The translations under genes and the position numbers were made by a program. Below, one piece after another: positions 28,055 to 37,678 of a stretch of 64,000 nt of DNA (position 1 is its first letter; each line of letters begins with the position of its first letter). The notes beneath the pieces are model-generated. The model was not told the DNA's origin and did not search any database. It saw only the letters and a program-made list of their open reading frames with translations. The stretch comes from Erythrobacter litoralis HTCC2594 (GTDB taxonomy: Bacteria > Pseudomonadota > Alphaproteobacteria > Sphingomonadales > Sphingomonadaceae): assembly GCF_000013005.1 (NCBI RefSeq), contig NC_007722.1, forward strand, positions 129,501 through 193,500, read 5' to 3'.

Positions 28055-29236
28055 ATGGAGGATGGCTTGCCGGACCTCAGCAAGATCGGATCGCGCGACA
28101 AATTGAAGCCGAGAGCGGACAAGGAGCCTTATTGGCAGCGCCTCCAAGCCGGCTGGTATGTCGGGTATAGGCCCTCCAAACTTGGAAGCCATGGAACCTG
28201 GTTCGCTCGCGCTTACGATGAGGATCTGCGGAAGTATCGCCGAAAGGCGCTCGGACGGTTTGGATCTCTCACTGGCAACGACGTATTTGCTGCGGCGAGG
28301 AAAGAAGCCGAGGCGTTTGCGGAACTCGTCGAGAGCGGAGGCATCCAAGTTGAGAAGCTTGAGACCGTGGCCGACGCATGTCGAGCCTATTTGAGCGAAA
28401 AGCCAGGCTCGATCGCAGAGGGCGTGTTTCGCCGCCATGTTTTCGGCGATCCACTCGCGCGGATCAAGCTCTCCAAGCTTCGGAGACGACACCTTCGCGA
28501 CTGGCGAAAGCGCCTGGAAGATACTCCCGCATTGATCAGTCGAAGCAAGAAAGGCGAGAAACGAGTCAAGGTCCGTTCGGCTGCCACGATCAACCGAGAT
28601 ATGGTGCCGCTTCGCGCAGCGCTTTGGCGAATTTTACCGCCCGGCGCACCGAAGACAGACGCGGCGTGGCAAGAGGCGTTGAAGCCCATCAAAGGCGCCG
28701 ATAGGAGGCGAGACCTCTATCTGGACAGGCAAGAACGTCGTCGGCTGCTTGCGGAGCTCGACGCCGATATTGAACCATTCGTGCGTGCACTGTGTTTGCT
28801 TCCGCTTCGGCCGGGTGCGTTGGCTGCGCTCAATGTGAGCAATTTTGAGAAACGGACGAGAACACTTACAATCGGGTCCGACAAGAACGGCGTGCCCCGA
28901 CAGATATCGGTGCCGGAAAGCATCGCCAGCTTCTTGAGCGAGCAGTCCAAAAGCAAGCTGCCTTCTGCATGGTTGTTTACTCGTAGTGACGGCATCCCAT
29001 GGTCGAAAGATATGTGGAAGGGTCCGATCAAGAAGGCTGTGGTAGCATCTGAGCTGCCTGCGCAAACATCAGCATACACTTTGCGCCACAGCGTGATAAC
29101 CGACTTGGTTCGCGGTGGTCTTCCCATTCTTACGGTTGCGCAAATGGCGGATACTAGTGTCGCTATGATCGAACGCCACTATGGGCATCTTGTTCGAAAC
29201 GACGCTGAGGAGGCCTTGGCGCAACTTGTGCTTTGA
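28055..29236 (+). CDS. Tyrosine-family site-specific integrase of island I
   Basis: A 393-residue recombinase that most likely inserts and excises island I at tRNA-Val. The N-terminal part is a SAM-like DNA-binding region (about 90-180). The catalytic domain has box I Arg in LLPLRPGALAALN, box II as TSAYTLRHSVITDLVRGG, and the nucleophile Tyr in IERHYGHL. The first box II His is replaced by Tyr, as in several phage integrases. It begins 140 bp inside the att site with short direct repeats in between. Its base composition is lower in GC than that of the core genes. Confidence 0.93.
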   Translation: MEDGLPDLSKIGSRDKLKPRADKEPYWQRLQAGWYVGYRPSKLGSHGTWFARAYDEDLRKYRRKALGRFGSLTGNDVFAAARKEAEAFAELVESGGIQVEKLETVADACRAYLSEKPGSIAEGVFRRHVFGDPLARIKLSKLRRRHLRDWRKRLEDTPALISRSKKGEKRVKVRSAATINRDMVPLRAALWRILPPGAPKTDAAWQEALKPIKGADRRRDLYLDRQERRRLLAELDADIEPFVRALCLLPLRPGALAALNVSNFEKRTRTLTIGSDKNGVPRQISVPESIASFLSEQSKSKLPSAWLFTRSDGIPWSKDMWKGPIKKAVVASELPAQTSAYTLRHSVITDLVRGGLPILTVAQMADTSVAMIERHYGHLVRNDAEEALAQLVL

Positions 29237-29254
29237 TTGCCAAGCGACTCTCGA

Positions 29255-29473
29255 CTAGCAGGCACCCAGCCAATCTACCCGCAGCCGATCAAGGCCGACG
29301 ACAACACCCTCTGCGGTGACTTCAAACCCGAAGTCATCATTCGACGGCTCAAAGCCCTCGAGAACCCAGTGATCCCCTGCATCAGTTACAATTGCAGCTC
29401 CCCGAGGAAGGTGCTCGAGCCGTCCGCTGATCCTTTTCCGATTCGCATTCATGTCGAGCTGTATGCCATCCAT
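29255..29473 (-). CDS. Small DUF5818-like protein
   Basis: A 72-residue protein with the pattern GRLEHLPRGAAIVTDAGDHWVLEGF…VTAEGVVVGLDRLRVDWLG. From memory this resembles the DUF5818 family of sphingomonad plasmids and islands, short beta-rich proteins of unknown function that describe a single OB-like fold. The start ATG 29473 lies inside the transglycosylase gene, overlapping it by 25 bp, which indicates coupling. It converges with the integrase. Confidence 0.6.
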   Translation of the reverse strand: MDGIQLDMNANRKRISGRLEHLPRGAAIVTDAGDHWVLEGFEPSNDDFGFEVTAEGVVVGLDRLRVDWLGAC

Positions 29474-30039
29474 CGCGCGATAACGCTCTTCACATATCCA
29501 GGTGTTTCTCGATTTTTCGGTATCCCGCCGGCTCGCGACACAGCGCCAGGGCCTGCGTTGTAAGCGGCCAGCGCGAGATGGATCGCGCCGAAGCGATCGA
29601 GCATCTGCTTCAGATACCGCGCGCCACCGTCGATGTTCTGAACCGGATCGTGGCGATTGCTGACACCAAGTTGCCTCGCGGTTCCCGGCATGAGTTGAGC
29701 GAGCCCCGCCGCGCCAGCCGGACTGATTGCCATGGGATTGAAGCGAGATTCTTGCCACACCAGAGCCAGGAGGAGGCGAGGGGGGAGCGAGTATCGCGCT
29801 TCTGCTTGCCGAATGAGTGGCTCGTACAGGGCTTCCTTGAAGCTTCGATCGATATGATCCGGTTCGCCATCTGGCTTGCCGAGATAGAACGCAGTTGGGT
29901 GGACACCGGGACCTTGGTCGCTTGTAACCTCAACCTTGCTAAGTTCATGGTCGAAAACCTGAAATTCCTGCGCGCAGGCAGATCCAGAGATCGCAATCGC
30001 AAAGGCACCGCACCCACAGGTCACCAAGGACATTCTCAT
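29449..30039 (-). CDS. Lytic transglycosylase (SLT domain), exported
   Basis: A 196-residue wall-lysing enzyme of the VirB1 type, expected to open peptidoglycan for a conjugation channel. Start ATG 30039 follows AAAGG and gives a signal peptide ending SACAQ (about residue 24). The SLT domain carries the catalytic Glu in VWQESRFNPMAISPAGAAGLAQ and the AAYNAGPGAV motif. It is the only component pointing to a secretion channel in the window. It is divergent from the Toprim gene. Confidence 0.88.
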   Translation of the reverse strand: MRMSLVTCGCGAFAIAISGSACAQEFQVFDHELSKVEVTSDQGPGVHPTAFYLGKPDGEPDHIDRSFKEALYEPLIRQAEARYSLPPRLLLALVWQESRFNPMAISPAGAAGLAQLMPGTARQLGVSNRHDPVQNIDGGARYLKQMLDRFGAIHLALAAYNAGPGAVSRAGGIPKNRETPGYVKSVIARWMAYSST

Positions 30040-30177
30040 CGCACTACCTTTCGCCTTGTTTCGACTCGTGCGAGAACATAAGTAGAACACTGAGGTGTAG
30101 GAAAGCGCCTTCTGCAGGTTCATTCGAGAGGAGAGGCGCTCGTTTGGACGGGGCTATTATGCGGCGATGGAGCCAGT

Positions 30178-31092
30178 ATGCCTGTTTCGACTTCAACCCT
30201 CCCACGCTCCTCGCTCGAGGACACCGCCCGCAAGATCTGCGAAAGCCGAGGCGGCAAATGGTCCGGCACCAAGGGGATGGCTTGCTGCCCTGCGCATGAC
30301 GACCGCACGCCGTCACTCGGTGTGTCGCTCGGCCAAAAGGCCATCCTATTCCATTGTTTCGCGGGGTGCGATCAGCAGAGCGTGCTGGCTGCTTTGGCGC
30401 GTGAAGGCTTCGAGGCTCCTGCGCTTTTCTCAGGGTCTACGACGACTGATCTTCCCGAGCCGACCAGAACGCGCACACCCTCGGCGGCAGCGCTGAGGAT
30501 CTGGCGCGATGCACAGCCACTGCGTGCCAGTAAGGCAAAGGAATATCTTGAAGGTCGCGGCATCCTCGCCGCATCTCCGGCGCTTCGCTTTCACCCGCGA
30601 ACGCCACTTGGCCCGAAAGGACGGTCCCGCTTTCTGCCTGCCATGATCGCGGCAGTCAGCCTCGATGAGGGCCCGATCGCCATCCACCGCACGTTCCTGT
30701 CTACCGAGGCTTCAGGCAAGGCCGCTTTCGAAAAGCCGAAACGCGCACTTGGCGCGCTCGGTGAAGCTGCTGTCCGCCTCTTCGATCCGGCTTCCGAAAA
30801 GCTCGGCCTCGCCGAGGGTATCGAGAGCGCGATGTCGGCCTATGCACTAACCGGCATCCCGGTCTGGGCTACCTTGGGCAATGAGCGTTTCGGCCTCGTG
30901 AGCGTGCCCGATAGCGTGACCGAACTCCACCTCTTCGTCGATCACGATGCTGGCGGCGAGCTGGCCGCGTCGCGTGGCCTGGCCGCTTATGCCCGCGAAG
31001 GGCGGACGATCCACGTTCGCAAGCCTTCCTCAATCGACACCGACTGGAACGATGAACTGACAGCATGGCTGCGCCGCAAAGCGGCACAGTAA
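30178..31092 (+). CDS. Toprim-domain protein with CHC2-like zinc finger (primase-like)
   Basis: A 304-residue protein of the mobile-element Toprim group. The N-terminal zinc finger is seen in ESRGGKWSGTKGMACCPAHDDRTPS…FHCFAGC, as in DnaG-type primases. The C-terminal Toprim fold has the acidic Glu in LGLAEGIESAMSA and the DxD pair in LHLFVDHDAGG. There is no primase catalytic core between them, so it may be a plasmid primase relative or a Toprim nuclease. A purine box AGGAGAG lies at 30129-30135 in its leader. It is followed by the methylase/helicase gene on the same strand. Confidence 0.85.
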   Translation: MPVSTSTLPRSSLEDTARKICESRGGKWSGTKGMACCPAHDDRTPSLGVSLGQKAILFHCFAGCDQQSVLAALAREGFEAPALFSGSTTTDLPEPTRTRTPSAAALRIWRDAQPLRASKAKEYLEGRGILAASPALRFHPRTPLGPKGRSRFLPAMIAAVSLDEGPIAIHRTFLSTEASGKAAFEKPKRALGALGEAAVRLFDPASEKLGLAEGIESAMSAYALTGIPVWATLGNERFGLVSVPDSVTELHLFVDHDAGGELAASRGLAAYAREGRTIHVRKPSSIDTDWNDELTAWLRRKAAQ

Positions 31093-31168
31093 GAGGAGAG
31101 AGGGCTTCTCGAATTCCTGATCCGGCAGAGGGCGAGTCCCGATGCCCCCATCAGGAGGACGAATTGCC

Positions 31169-34100
31169 ATGTTTCAATCAGACCTGTTTCCCGCCGGCGG
31201 GCAGTTGCCGTCAACGCCCCTGGCCTATGCCATCGGCACCCGAGTTGCCGCGCTTCTTGCCTCGAGACGCCATCTAACCCGCGTCGACATTTCCGACCTG
31301 TTCGCCGAGGAAACCGGCGTCATGGATTGGGGAAGCGCCTGGACCATCGACGTCTACAACAACGCGGTCGAGATCGGCGCACTGCTCTGGCTTCGTGAAG
31401 CTTCGCGCATCGATCTGGCGACCAACGTTCATGAAGCAGAAGCGCGGTTCGACTGGCTCGAAGCAGCCTTGCCGCCCCGGCATGTGCGCAGCGAAGCACA
31501 GGTCGAATTGCAGCAGTTCTCGACCCCGCCGATGCTGGCCTGGCTCATGGCAAAGGCCGCAGCTGTCGGCGCGCACGACACACTCCTCGAACCATCAGCA
31601 GGCAATGGTGCGCTTGCCCTATGGGGCAGCGTCCAGAATGCCTCGTTGGTTCTCAACGAGATCGACCCGGCAAGACGAGACAGCCTGGGCCACATCTTCC
31701 CTTCGGCCACGATCACCGCGCAAGACGGGGAACTGATCGCCGACCTGCATCGCGGCCCTGTTCCGTCGGTCGTGTTGATGAACCCGCCATTCGCCCGCAG
31801 CCAGGAACGCGGAAAGGATGGTGAGACCGCCCTGCGTCACCTGCGCGGTGTGATCCGGGGTGTTGCCAATGGCGCGAGGATAGTCGCCATCATGCCCGAT
31901 GGCTTCGCTGCTTCCACTTTCGCCAAGGCACATGACGAAGCGTCGCTGTTCCTCGACGTCCGGCTGCAGCAGATGTTTCGGCGGACTGGGACGGGGATCG
32001 CCGTTCGACTGGTCGTGTTCGACAAGACGCCGACTGCGGCTTCGCCCGCGATCACTGGAGATACTGCTGACCTGATCGCGCTCCACGAGCTTATCACTGC
32101 GCTTCCGCCCCGTGCGCAGACATCCGCCAACATCCATCGCCTGCCAGTCGGCAAGCCAGTGCGCCTCGTTTGCAAGACTTCGACCCAAAGCGCGCCGGTT
32201 CGGCCGGTGGCGCCGTTCGCCGCGACACCAGCAGCCAGCGCGAATGCGATCGACCTTGCCTATTTGGTCCTCGCCGACCCCGCGCCTGTGCCGGAACAGG
32301 CAGGCATCTACCTGCCTTACCGGCCCAGCCGCATCGCGTTTGAAGACGCGCCGGTTCATCCCACCCCGCTCGTGGAGTCGGTCGCGATGGGCTCGGTCGC
32401 GGCTCCGCAGCCGGAAGTGCGGCCACGTCTCCCCACCAACTGGCAGGCCGATGGCCTCTTATCCGAAGCTCAGTGCGAGACACTGGTCTACGCTGCCCAG
32501 GCATTCGCGCGCGACCTCCCGGGTCGCTTCAAGGTAAGCCAGGAAGGCACTGCGCTGGAACTGTCCGAGGATGGCCATTCCTACCGCCAGGGCTTCTTCC
32601 TTGGCGACGGGACCGGAGCGGGCAAAGGACGGCAGATCGCGGCGGTCATTATGGACCGTTGGCTCGCCGGCGAGCGTCGCCATGTCTGGATCACCAAGAA
32701 CGAGGCGCTGCTTGAAGATGCACGCCGCGACTGGGAAGCGCTTGGCGGACTACCGCTCGATCTCCAGCCGCTCTCGCGCTGGAAGCTCGGCCAGCCCGTA
32801 ACGATGTCCGAAGGCATCCTTTTCGTCACCTACCCGACGCTGCGCTCGGGGCGCGCAGAGGATACGCGGCTCGACCAGATCCTTGCCTGGGCGGGCGAGG
32901 GTTTCGACGGCGTGATCGCTTTCGACGAAGCCCATGCGATGGCCAACGCGCTCGTGAGCTCTTCAATCCGCGGCAAGGTTAAAGGATCCGAACAGGGTAT
33001 GGCGGGCCTCAGGCTGCAGAACCATCTCCCGCGCGCCCGGGTGCTCTATGCGTCTGCCACTGGCGCTTCGGATATCGCCAACCTTGGCTACACCTCACGG
33101 CTTGGCCTTTGGGGACCCGAGACCGCATTCCCGACCCACGAAGCATTCATGACCGAGATCCGCGCCGGCGGCGTCGCGGCGATGGAGCTTGTCGCCCGTG
33201 ACCTCAAGGCGCAGGGTCTCTATCTCGCCCGTGCGCTGTCCTTCGCCGGGGTCGAGTACGAAATCCTCGAGCACAGCCTGACCGAAGCGCAGGTGCGGAT
33301 CTACGACGCCTATGCCGAGGCCTGGGCGATCATTCACCGCAACCTCGAAGCTGCGCTCGAAGCAACCCGCGTGATCGACGAGGACAGCGGCGATACGCTC
33401 AATCGCAACGCCAAAGCGGCAGCACTGTCGATCTTCGAGGGCACCAAGCAGCGCTTCTTTTCCCAGCTCCTGCTTTCGATGAAATTGCCGAGCCTGATCC
33501 CCGCGATGGAAGCAGCGCTTGGCGAAGAGCATTCTGTTGTCGTGCAGCTGGTCTCGACCGCCGAGGCCATGCTCGACCGGCGCTTTGCCGACCTTACCGT
33601 GGAAGAACGCGAAGCTCTCGATATCGATCTGTCCCCGCGTGAATACGTCATCGACTACCTTACAAAGAGCTTCCCGGTACGATTGATGCAGGTCTTCGCC
33701 GACGAGGACGGCAATCTTCGCTCCGAGGCGATGAGCGACGGAGAGGGCAATCCCGTTTTCTGCCCGCGCGCCATTGCTGCGCGCGATGCGCTGATCGAAC
33801 AACTTTGCGCACTGCCGCCCATCGCCACTGCGCTCGATGCGATTATCGAACATTTCGGAACCGACGCCGTGGCGGAGGTCACGGGCCGGACCCGCAGGCT
33901 TGTCCTGGGCCGCGATGGTGAGCAGCGCCTCGAACGGCGTAGCCCCAGCGCCAATGTCGCCGAAGCCCAAAGCTTCATGGAAGGGACCAAGCGCATCCTG
34001 ATCTTCTCGGATGCGGGCGGCACGGGGCGTTCCTATCATGCCGACTTGGGCGCCAGGAACCAGCAGCGCCGGGTTCACTTCCTGCTTGAACCGGGATGGC

Positions 34101-35416
34101 GCGCCGACAACGCCATCCAGGGTCTTGGTCGCACGAACCGCACCAATCAGGCCTCGGCCCCGCTGTTCCGCCCGGTCACCACAGATGTGAAGGGCGAGCG
34201 CCGGTTCATCTCGACTATTGCGCGAAGGCTCGACGCTTTGGGCGCGCTTACGCGCGGCCAGCGCCAGACGGGCGGACAGAACCTGTTCGACCCGGCAGAC
34301 AATCTTGAAAGCGACTATGCGCGCGACGCGCTCAGCCGCTGGTTCCAGCTGCTCTATGACGGCAAGCTTGAAGCCACCACCTTTGGCAACTTCGTCGAGC
34401 GCACCGGCCTCCGGCTCGAAAACCCCGATGGCGGGCTGACCGACAATCTCCCCACGATCCAGCGCTGGCTCAACCGCATCCTAGCGCTGCCGATTGCGCT
34501 CCAGAACGCCATATTCGATGAATATCTCGGTCTCGTCGAAGCGCGGATCGAAGCTGCGCGTGAAGCCGGAACGCTCGATCAGGGACTGGAGACCGTGAGG
34601 GTCGATCGCTTCACGGCCCTCGCCGATGAGCTCCTGCGCACAGACCCCGTGACCGGTGCCGAGACCCGTCTCGTCTCGCTCGAAGTGACGAGGCACCTTC
34701 GACCTTTACGGTTGCAGCGCCTGGTGCGGATGCACGAGATTGGCAGCCCGCACGCGATCCCGATGCGCAATGCGCGCTCGGGCAAGGTCGCACTGTCGGT
34801 TCCGGCCCGGCGTCTCATCGCCGACGACGGGGCCGTGATCGAACGTCGGCGCCTGCTCCGGCCGCTCAAGTCCGCAAACTGGACGCTTGAGGCACTCGCT
34901 GAAAGCCATTGGGAAGAAATTTTCGTCACTGCGTTCACCAGCGCCTGGCGGGTCGAGGAAGTGGAAGCGGCCAAGTCACCGGTGACCGAGCGCGTTCATC
35001 TTGCCACCGGTCTACTGCTTCCGGTCTGGAAGCGCCTGCCTGGCGATCATGTCCGCGTCACCCGGCTTGTTGCTGAGGACGGCCAGTCCATCATCGGCCG
35101 CGAAGTGCTCGATATCGATCTCGCCGCAATCGCCGAGACCTTTGGTCTTTCCGGAGTTGCCGGACCATCGGCTGAGCAGATCGGCGAGCTCGTCATCGCC
35201 AGCGGCAAGCCGCTGGGCCTTGCGAGCCACGATTCCCTCACCGTGAAGCGCTCGCTGGTCGGCGGCGAACAGCGCCTTGAACTGACCGGTTTCTCGCCGG
35301 ATCGCCTCGACTGGTACAAGGGCAAGGGCTGCTTCACCGAGATCATCCGTTACCGCACGCGGCTGTTCGTGCCAATCTCCGCAGCCTCGTCCGTTCTTCC
35401 CGCGCTTGCCGCCTGA
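31169..35416 (+). CDS. Giant DNA methylase / strawberry-notch-type helicase
   Basis: A 1415-residue multidomain protein common on large alphaproteobacterial plasmids and ICEs. I chose ATG 31169 with AGGAGG ten bases before it. The N-terminal half has an SAM-dependent N6-adenine methyltransferase with EPSAGNG (about 141-147) and NPPF (about 205-208). The second half is an SF2 helicase of the Strawberry notch type, with Walker A GDGTGAGKGR (about 476-485), a DEAH box (about 585) and a helicase C domain containing AIQGLGRTNRTNQ. The likely role is methylation and remodelling of element DNA during transfer or as anti-restriction, but no function is proven for the family. Confidence 0.9.
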   Translation: MFQSDLFPAGGQLPSTPLAYAIGTRVAALLASRRHLTRVDISDLFAEETGVMDWGSAWTIDVYNNAVEIGALLWLREASRIDLATNVHEAEARFDWLEAALPPRHVRSEAQVELQQFSTPPMLAWLMAKAAAVGAHDTLLEPSAGNGALALWGSVQNASLVLNEIDPARRDSLGHIFPSATITAQDGELIADLHRGPVPSVVLMNPPFARSQERGKDGETALRHLRGVIRGVANGARIVAIMPDGFAASTFAKAHDEASLFLDVRLQQMFRRTGTGIAVRLVVFDKTPTAASPAITGDTADLIALHELITALPPRAQTSANIHRLPVGKPVRLVCKTSTQSAPVRPVAPFAATPAASANAIDLAYLVLADPAPVPEQAGIYLPYRPSRIAFEDAPVHPTPLVESVAMGSVAAPQPEVRPRLPTNWQADGLLSEAQCETLVYAAQAFARDLPGRFKVSQEGTALELSEDGHSYRQGFFLGDGTGAGKGRQIAAVIMDRWLAGERRHVWITKNEALLEDARRDWEALGGLPLDLQPLSRWKLGQPVTMSEGILFVTYPTLRSGRAEDTRLDQILAWAGEGFDGVIAFDEAHAMANALVSSSIRGKVKGSEQGMAGLRLQNHLPRARVLYASATGASDIANLGYTSRLGLWGPETAFPTHEAFMTEIRAGGVAAMELVARDLKAQGLYLARALSFAGVEYEILEHSLTEAQVRIYDAYAEAWAIIHRNLEAALEATRVIDEDSGDTLNRNAKAAALSIFEGTKQRFFSQLLLSMKLPSLIPAMEAALGEEHSVVVQLVSTAEAMLDRRFADLTVEEREALDIDLSPREYVIDYLTKSFPVRLMQVFADEDGNLRSEAMSDGEGNPVFCPRAIAARDALIEQLCALPPIATALDAIIEHFGTDAVAEVTGRTRRLVLGRDGEQRLERRSPSANVAEAQSFMEGTKRILIFSDAGGTGRSYHADLGARNQQRRVHFLLEPGWRADNAIQGLGRTNRTNQASAPLFRPVTTDVKGERRFISTIARRLDALGALTRGQRQTGGQNLFDPADNLESDYARDALSRWFQLLYDGKLEATTFGNFVERTGLRLENPDGGLTDNLPTIQRWLNRILALPIALQNAIFDEYLGLVEARIEAAREAGTLDQGLETVRVDRFTALADELLRTDPVTGAETRLVSLEVTRHLRPLRLQRLVRMHEIGSPHAIPMRNARSGKVALSVPARRLIADDGAVIERRRLLRPLKSANWTLEALAESHWEEIFVTAFTSAWRVEEVEAAKSPVTERVHLATGLLLPVWKRLPGDHVRVTRLVAEDGQSIIGREVLDIDLAAIAETFGLSGVAGPSAEQIGELVIASGKPLGLASHDSLTVKRSLVGGEQRLELTGFSPDRLDWYKGKGCFTEIIRYRTRLFVPISAASSVLPALAA

Positions 35417-35520
35417 TCCCTCGGGCAGACCCCAATCTCAGAATGAGAGTGGAGGGAGCCCTTTGGGCTTGTGGGCCTCGTGATCCTCACCTGCGCCTTC
35501 ATTCCATCAGGAGAACACCC

Positions 35521-37512
35521 ATGATCCAGTCGATCCCCTTGAAGAAGCTCGTTCCCAGCCCGCGCAACGTTCGCAAGTCTAGCGACGTGCTGGCCGACCT
35601 CCAGCTGCGGGCAGACATTGCCGCGCGCGGCCTGTTGCAGAACCTCGTCGTGCGCAAAGGAAAGCGCGGCAAGTTCGAGGTCGAGGCCGGCGGTCGTCGG
35701 CTCGCCGCGCTGCAGGCGCTGGCCGACGAGGGCACCTTGTCCGAAAACCACGAGGTCACCTGCCTCGTCATCGAAGGCGAGGAAAGCGAAGTGCGCGAAG
35801 CCAGTCTTGCCGAGAACTTCCAGCGCCTCGCGATGAACCCGGCCGACGAGGCGCAGGCCTTCGCCTCCATCATCGAGGCGGGGGCTACCACCGAAGACGT
35901 GGCGCGCCGCTTCGGCCTCACCGTCCGGTTCGTCGAAGGGCGCCTGCGTTTGGCAAGTCTCGCGCCTTGCGTCTTCGAAGCACTCGCCGAAGGCACGATC
36001 ACGCTCGACATGGCCAAGGCCTACGGCGCGATCTCCGACGTGGAGCGCCAGGCGCATGTCTATGCCGAGCTGCAGGACGCCTGGTACCAGATCACGCCCG
36101 ACACGATCCGCCGTATGGTCCTCGATGCCACAGTACGCGGTTCGGATCCACGCGCTGTCCTCGTCGGACGCGATGCCTACCTCGCTGCAGGTGGCCGGAT
36201 CGAGCGCGAACTGTTCGACGATGATGCCAGCGAGAGCTGGATCGATGTCGCGCTGCTCGAAGATCTCGCGCACAAGGCCATGGATGAAGCCGCCGAAAAG
36301 GCCGCGCTCGAACATGGCCTTGCTTGGGTGCGCCCGACGCTTGGTAACTACGTCAGCCATGACCTCGTCGAAGGTCTCGGCCGTCTGCCATGCGAGCCTG
36401 CGCCGATGACCGAACAGGAAGCGAAGGAGCTCGGCGAGCTTGAGGCCGACTACGATCGCGTCGCCGCCGTGCTCGAAGACGAAGACAGCGACGAGGACGA
36501 GGTCGCCAAGGCCGAACAGGAACTCGTGGTGATCGACCGCGCCATGCGCGCGCTCAATGACCGGCCGCCGGTACTCGCCGACGAACTGAAATCCGAAGCC
36601 GGCGCCTTCCTCGTCCTCTCGCGCAATGGCGAGCCGACATTGGTCCCACAGTACTACACCGAGACCGAAGTCACCGCTGACGAAGGCGTGGTCGAGCCCA
36701 TTGAAGAGAGCGGTGCGGCGAAGCCCAAGGGAAGCTCGTTGTCGCAGCGCCTACTCGACGAGCTTGCGATGCAACGCCGCGATATCCTGGCGATCCATCT
36801 CGCCAACGATCCGGCACTGGCGCTCGACTTCATGGTCTTCACACTTGCAGATGCCGATGGGCATGACTGGCGCGCCAGGAAGGCGTCGACGCTTGTCGGG
36901 TCTGTCGCGTCCGGCCCGGTCACCGGATTTGAGGCCAAAGATGCACCGGCGAGTGCGGCGCTGGCCGAGTTTGCGGGATCGCTCGACGAAAGCTGGCGTG
37001 CTGGCGAAAGCGATGTCGAGCGGTTTGCGAGGTTCCGGGCACTGTCTGACGAAGTGCGCTCGGCCTGGCTCGGCCATGTCGTCTCGCGCACTCTGATTGC
37101 GAGCCTGGCCTGCGAAAGCGAGCGCTCGGTGCCGATGCACGAGGCGCTGGGCTCCCTCCTTGAAATCCAGACCGCGCATTGGTGGCGGCCAACGGCGGCG
37201 AACTACTTCGACCGGGTGGCTAAGGCCCGCACGCTCGAAGCGCTCGATGCTGCGGGCGGTCCGGAGCTGGTCAGTCGCTACGCTGCCTCCAAGAAGGCCG
37301 AATTGGCGAGCGCAGCCGAACGCATTTTCTCTGGCAACTTCATCGGCGAGGCCGAGGTCAAGGAACGGTCACAAGCCTGGGTTCCTTCGATCATGCGGTT
37401 CAACGATGCTGACGTTCCTGCCGATCTCGAGGAAAATGCGTCGATTGACAACGAGGCCGACGAAACGATCAGCGGCGACGCGACTGACGAGATTGCCGAG
37501 CAGGCTGCCTGA
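35521..37512 (+). CDS. ParB/Spo0J-family nuclease-domain DNA-binding protein
   Basis: A 663-residue ParB-like protein. The N-terminal ParB domain contains IPLKKLVPSPRNVRK, EVEAGGRRLAALQAL and EASLAENFQRLAMNPADEAQAF. A KorB-like HTH segment follows at about 120-170 (TEDVARRFGLTVRFVEGRLRLASL). The long C-terminal half is acidic and specific to plasmid and ICE members. No ParA partner is present, so it is more likely a replication, maintenance or regulatory protein of the element than a chromosome-segregation ParB. Start ATG 35521 has AGGAG in ATCAGGAGA. It ends at a strong terminator. Confidence 0.9.
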   Translation: MIQSIPLKKLVPSPRNVRKSSDVLADLQLRADIAARGLLQNLVVRKGKRGKFEVEAGGRRLAALQALADEGTLSENHEVTCLVIEGEESEVREASLAENFQRLAMNPADEAQAFASIIEAGATTEDVARRFGLTVRFVEGRLRLASLAPCVFEALAEGTITLDMAKAYGAISDVERQAHVYAELQDAWYQITPDTIRRMVLDATVRGSDPRAVLVGRDAYLAAGGRIERELFDDDASESWIDVALLEDLAHKAMDEAAEKAALEHGLAWVRPTLGNYVSHDLVEGLGRLPCEPAPMTEQEAKELGELEADYDRVAAVLEDEDSDEDEVAKAEQELVVIDRAMRALNDRPPVLADELKSEAGAFLVLSRNGEPTLVPQYYTETEVTADEGVVEPIEESGAAKPKGSSLSQRLLDELAMQRRDILAIHLANDPALALDFMVFTLADADGHDWRARKASTLVGSVASGPVTGFEAKDAPASAALAEFAGSLDESWRAGESDVERFARFRALSDEVRSAWLGHVVSRTLIASLACESERSVPMHEALGSLLEIQTAHWWRPTAANYFDRVAKARTLEALDAAGGPELVSRYAASKKAELASAAERIFSGNFIGEAEVKERSQAWVPSIMRFNDADVPADLEENASIDNEADETISGDATDEIAEQAA

Positions 37513-37542
37513 CCCCTCCTGACAGGCCCAGGTCACTCGGCG

Positions 37543-37576
37543 GGCGGTCCGTCCCAATCGGGACGGGCCGCCTTTT
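37543..37576 (+). terminator. Intrinsic terminator behind the ParB-like gene
   Basis: A 13-position stem (37543-37555 with 37560-37572) with one internal T/G wobble position and an AATC loop is followed by TTTT. It lies 30 bp after the stop codon and before the ArdC-like leader. Confidence 0.85.
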
Positions 37577-37678
37577 CGCGTTTTCGCAGAATATCGCCTG
37601 CCTCAGAGGCGGAGAGGGGAGGGTGCTTTGCTCTTCCTGAACCGGGACATGCCCGTCCCGGCAATCAGGAGAACTCCC

